Shown here: positions 61,436-64,000 of the stretch, one piece after another
How the letters are laid out: the number at the start of each line of letters is the position of its first letter
How positions within the stretch are numbered: the stretch's first letter is position 1
Assembly: GCA_016124495.1 (NCBI GenBank)
Contig: WGNP01000004.1
Span: 1 to 64,000 of the forward strand
DNA: 64,000 bases
Source of the DNA: Hyphomonas sp.
GTDB taxonomy: Bacteria; Pseudomonadota; Alphaproteobacteria; Caulobacterales; Hyphomonadaceae
Direction: 5' to 3'
The notes under the pieces: generated by a model
Database searches by the model: none
What the model saw: only the letters and a program-made list of their open reading frames with translations
Told to the model about the DNA's origin: nothing
Made by a program: the position numbers and the translations under genes

Positions 61436-62527
61436 TTAGGCCTTGGCGCCCTTGTGGCCGCCGCCATAGACCGGGGCGCTCAGCGCCGCCGCCTCGTCCA
61501 GCGGCCAGCGTGGCCGCGATCCGGCGTCCAGTCCGTCCGCCCCGTCCAGCATGCCCGCCGCCATCCGCTCTGCGCCGGCCAGCGCAATCATCGCGGCATT
61601 GTCCGTGCAATGACGAAGGGGAGGGGCGATGAGGCGCGCGCCATTGGCGCTGGCGGCTGCCTCCAGCGCAGCGCGAATCGCCTTATTCGCTGCGACGCCG
61701 CCCGCCACTACGAACCGCGTCTCGCCGCCGCCAGCGTCAAAGACCGCCAGCGCCCGCGCAGACTTCTCGCTGAGCACATCGCAGATCGCCGCCTGGAAAC
61801 TCGCGCAGATGTCTGCCTTCGCGGCCTGCGTCTCGGCGCCTTGCGCGACGCGCGCGACCGCCGACTTCAGCCCCGCAAAACTCATCTCGAGGCCCGGACG
61901 GTTCAGCAGCGGGCGCGGGAATTCATGCGCCCTGGCATTCCCCTGCACCGCCAGCCGCTCCACCGCCGGGCCGCCCGGAAAGCCGAGGCCCATCAGCTTC
62001 GCCACCTTGTCGAAGGCCTCGCCCACCGCGTCATCGATCGTTGAACCGAGCCGCGTGTAGTCTCCCAGTCCGCGCACTTCCAGGAACTGGCAATGCCCGC
62101 CGGAGACGAGCAGCAGAAGATACGGGAACGGACATGTCCCGGCCAGGCGGGGGGAGAGGGCATGGCCTTCCAGATGGTTCACCGGAATGAAGGCAACCCC
62201 GGCGGCCTGGGCCACCGCCTTGCCGGTCATCAGGCCCACCAGCACCCCGCCGATCAGCCCCGGCCCGGCGGTCGCCGCCACGCCGTCCAGCTCCGCATAG
62301 GAAATCCCTGCCGCGTGCATCGCCGCCGCCACCGTCAGGTCCGCCAGTTCCGCATGCGCCCGCGCCGCAATCTCGGGCACCACACCGAGATACGGCGCAT
62401 GCTCCTCCAGCTGCGTGCGGATCACGTCCGACAGCAGCGTCGCCTTGCCGTCCTTAAGTCGCAGGACGGCTGCGGCGGTCTCGTCGCAGGAGGTTTCGAT
62501 GCCGAGGATAGTCAGAGAGCGGGTCAT
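61436..62527 (-). CDS. tsaD: tRNA N6-threonylcarbamoyladenosine transferase
   Basis: 363 residues of the ASKHA/Kae1 family. [16 protein letters not shown] at the N-terminus, [11 protein letters not shown], and the metal-binding HLEGHALS, with [30 protein letters not shown], and [12 protein letters not shown] near the C-terminus. It transfers threonylcarbamoyl to A37 of ANN-decoding tRNAs. Confidence 0.96.
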   Translation of the reverse strand: MTRSLTILGIETSCDETAAAVLRLKDGKATLLSDVIRTQLEEHAPYLGVVPEIAARAHAELADLTVAAAMHAAGISYAELDGVAATAGPGLIGGVLVGLMTGKAVAQAAGVAFIPVNHLEGHALSPRLAGTCPFPYLLLLVSGGHCQFLEVRGLGDYTRLGSTIDDAVGEAFDKVAKLMGLGFPGGPAVERLAVQGNARAHEFPRPLLNRPGLEMSFAGLKSAVARVAQGAETQAAKADICASFQAAICDVLSEKSARALAVFDAGGGETRFVVAGGVAANKAIRAALEAAASANGARLIAPPLRHCTDNAAMIALAGAERMAAGMLDGADGLDAGSRPRWPLDEAAALSAPVYGGGHKGAKA

Positions 62528-62673
62528 GCGGGGCGTATAGCGGTCCGCAGGCCTGTATAGAAGCCAGCTTCGCTGGGCCCGCGACCTGAGCGGTCAAATT
62601 TCATTGAACGGCGCAAGCCTGTTTGACGCCTTTGCGCAGACTTTCCCGGTCGAGGCGACGGGGATGTTACGAC

Positions 62674-63282
62674 ATGGGCCGGAAGGGCAGTGTTCTGGAA
62701 TTGCGCAAGCGGTGCCGGACACAGGCCGCGCCGGGTCCAACACGTCATGGCAAGCTGAAGTTTTCGCGTCATGGCCCTGGCTTGCGCGTCCCGCGCTGGC
62801 CGCTTCGGGTCTCTGCGACCCTCGTCTGCATGGTGTTGGCCCCTGCCATCCCTCTTGCTGGCCTGGGCGCTGCAGAACGTCCTGATGGGCGACAGGAGAC
62901 GACAATAATGATGGCGAACATCGCGCCATCTGTTGATGGAGCGCGTGTACACGTCTCATGGCTTGATGATGGTGACAGCGGCACAATCGCAGGCCGCCCA
63001 TTTCGTCTTTACGGAGTGGACGCGCCTGAGGGCAGTCCATCCCCCGCGCAGTGCGCCGCAGAGCGGCTCCGGGCAGGCGAGGCGCGTTCTGCAGTCCGTG
63101 CCCTGACGGATGGACGCGCTGTCGAGATCAGCAAATCCCACGGCGCCGATAAGTTCAGTCGTGACTTGTTATCGCTTTCAGTTGACGGGCGTGACGTTGT
63201 TTCGTCTCTGGTCGCCGCCGGCTATGCAAGGCGCTGGAACTTCGAGGCGGCAGTGATAAAACCGCGTTGGTGCGCAACCTAA
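62674..63282 (+). CDS. Exported staphylococcal-nuclease-like protein (copy 3)
   Basis: 202 residues from ATG 62674; the open frame begins at 62623 and the start is uncertain. The N-terminal region is basic and ends in a hydrophobic export segment ([18 protein letters not shown]). The TNase domain shows [24 protein letters not shown] (Asp, Arg, Glu), [12 protein letters not shown] (second Arg displaced) and KPRWC at the end. It aligns with copy 1 (22930) along the whole domain, including the paired cysteines. Its stop overlaps the lepA stop region on the other strand. Confidence 0.78.
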   Translation: MGRKGSVLELRKRCRTQAAPGPTRHGKLKFSRHGPGLRVPRWPLRVSATLVCMVLAPAIPLAGLGAAERPDGRQETTIMMANIAPSVDGARVHVSWLDDGDSGTIAGRPFRLYGVDAPEGSPSPAQCAAERLRAGEARSAVRALTDGRAVEISKSHGADKFSRDLLSLSVDGRDVVSSLVAAGYARRWNFEAAVIKPRWCAT

Positions 63283-64000
63283 TCCCCATCCATCCGCAGC
63301 GCTGCCACAAAGGCTTCCTGCGGAATTTCGACCTTGCCGAACTGGCGCATGCGTTTCTTGCCGGCGGCCTGCTTGTCCAGCAGCTTGCGCTTGCGGGTGG
63401 CGTCGCCGCCATAGCATTTCGCGGTCACGTCCTTGCGCATCGCGCTGATTGTCTCGCGCGCGACAACGCGGCCGCCGATGGCGGCCTGGATCGGGATCTT
63501 GAACATCTGGCGCGGGATCAGGTCCTTCAGGCGTTCGCACATCTGGCGGCCGCGCCCTTCGGCCCGGTCGCGGTGCACCAGCATTGCGAGCGCGTCTACC
63601 GGCTCCTCGTTGACCAGGATCTGCAGCTTCACAAGATTCTCGGCGCGGTGGCCGATCAGGTTGTAGTCGAAGCTCGCATAACCGCGCGAGATCGATTTCA
63701 GCCGGTCGTAGAAGTCGAAGACGACCTCGTTGAGCGGCAGTTCGTATTTCACGCAGGCTCGTCCGCCTACGTATGAAAGTTCGGTCTGCACGCCGCGCCG
63801 GTCCTGGCAGAGTTTCAGGATCGAGCCGAGATATTCGTCCGGCGTATAGATCGTGGCGGCAATCCAAGGTTCGCGGATTTCCGAGATGCGCACGACGTCC
63901 GGCATGTCGGCCGGATTATGCAGCTCGATTTCGGAGCCGTCCGTCATCGTCATCTGGTAGACCACGCTCGGCGCGGTCGCGATCAGGTCGAGGTCGAACT
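63279..64000 (-). CDS. lepA: Elongation factor 4 (LepA), N-terminal part outside the window
   Basis: The C-terminal 240 residues of LepA/EF4, a ribosome-associated GTPase; the frame stays open to the window edge. The EF-G-like domain IV/V ([58 protein letters not shown]) and the LepA-specific C-terminal domain ([39 protein letters not shown]) are intact. Confidence 0.96.
   Translation of the reverse strand, partial: FDLDLIATAPSVVYQMTMTDGSEIELHNPADMPDVVRISEIREPWIAATIYTPDEYLGSILKLCQDRRGVQTELSYVGGRACVKYELPLNEVVFDFYDRLKSISRGYASFDYNLIGHRAENLVKLQILVNEEPVDALAMLVHRDRAEGRGRQMCERLKDLIPRQMFKIPIQAAIGGRVVARETISAMRKDVTAKCYGGDATRKRKLLDKQAAGKKRMRQFGKVEIPQEAFVAALRMDGD

Noticed and set aside
1-64000. CRISPR array, insertion sequence, rRNA, replication origin
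   Set aside because: No regularly spaced repeats, transposase genes, rRNA sequence or DnaA-box cluster were seen.

Overview
The window is chromosomal DNA from a high-GC alphaproteobacterium, most likely of the Hyphomonadaceae/Caulobacterales type. This is inferred from gene content, not from a database search. Supporting signs are a GTTC-N7-GTTC LexA box in front of mmcB, a DUF4175/TIGR02302 protein, the trpF-trpB-cutA-trpA-accD-folC block, an AccD lacking its zinc cysteines, a DUF4164-zapA pair, RpoH, and many small lipoprotein genes. Coding density is high and most neighbouring genes overlap by 1-4 bases.

Layout. 1-9793: three very large surface/outer-membrane genes: a DUF11/SdrD-B-like protein cut by the window edge, a beta-barrel outer-membrane protein, and a 1514-residue repeat protein. 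10216-13831 (minus): a GH3 glycosidase and an O-antigen-ligase-type polymerase. 13986-19279 (plus): tryptophan, malonyl-CoA and folate genes. 19665-22859: etfBA behind a striking dyad, a small unknown gene, and 3-hydroxyacyl-CoA dehydrogenase. 22930-30660: a nuclease-like protein, a lipoprotein, a TlpA thioredoxin, argH, two small lipoproteins, lysA and the DUF4175 protein. 30719-36683: an MBL hydrolase, NDH-2, a cobalamin adenosyltransferase, HIG1, zapA and transketolase. 36640-37690 holds decayed remnants of a DUF2306 membrane protein and an AraC regulator. 37696-41526: an unknown gene, SOS-type mmcB, rpoH, a second nuclease-like gene and a Cys/Met-metabolism PLP enzyme. tRNA-Arg(CCT) is at 41578.

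41661-47658 (minus) is the most unusual part. Six tightly packed genes encode a KAS III-like condensing enzyme, an extended SDR, an MBL hydrolase, a CoF_synth-type adenylate-forming enzyme, a Rieske-oxygenase-like protein that has lost its Rieske cluster, and a BtaA-like aminocarboxypropyl transferase. They run from one promoter that appears to give a leaderless mRNA. A dead cytochrome P450 gene, whose heme-cysteine codon is TGA, lies immediately upstream. The set looks like an uncharacterised lipid pathway, loosely analogous to the Ole (olefin/beta-lactone) system but with different ligase and hydrolase families.

49126-64000: a membrane protein with a wHTH regulator and an operator over the promoter, msrB, a MerT/MerP-like metal operon, a 3-hydroxybutyrate-dehydrogenase-type SDR, DUF350, an anchored trypsin-like protease, pyrF, a PQQ/heme alcohol dehydrogenase, a sulfotransferase-like protein, GST and YciI, a TetR regulator with a palindromic operator, a tiny membrane protein between its own promoter and terminator, tsaD, a third nuclease-like protein, and the 5'-truncated lepA. 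No CRISPR array, insertion sequence, rRNA or replication origin was seen.
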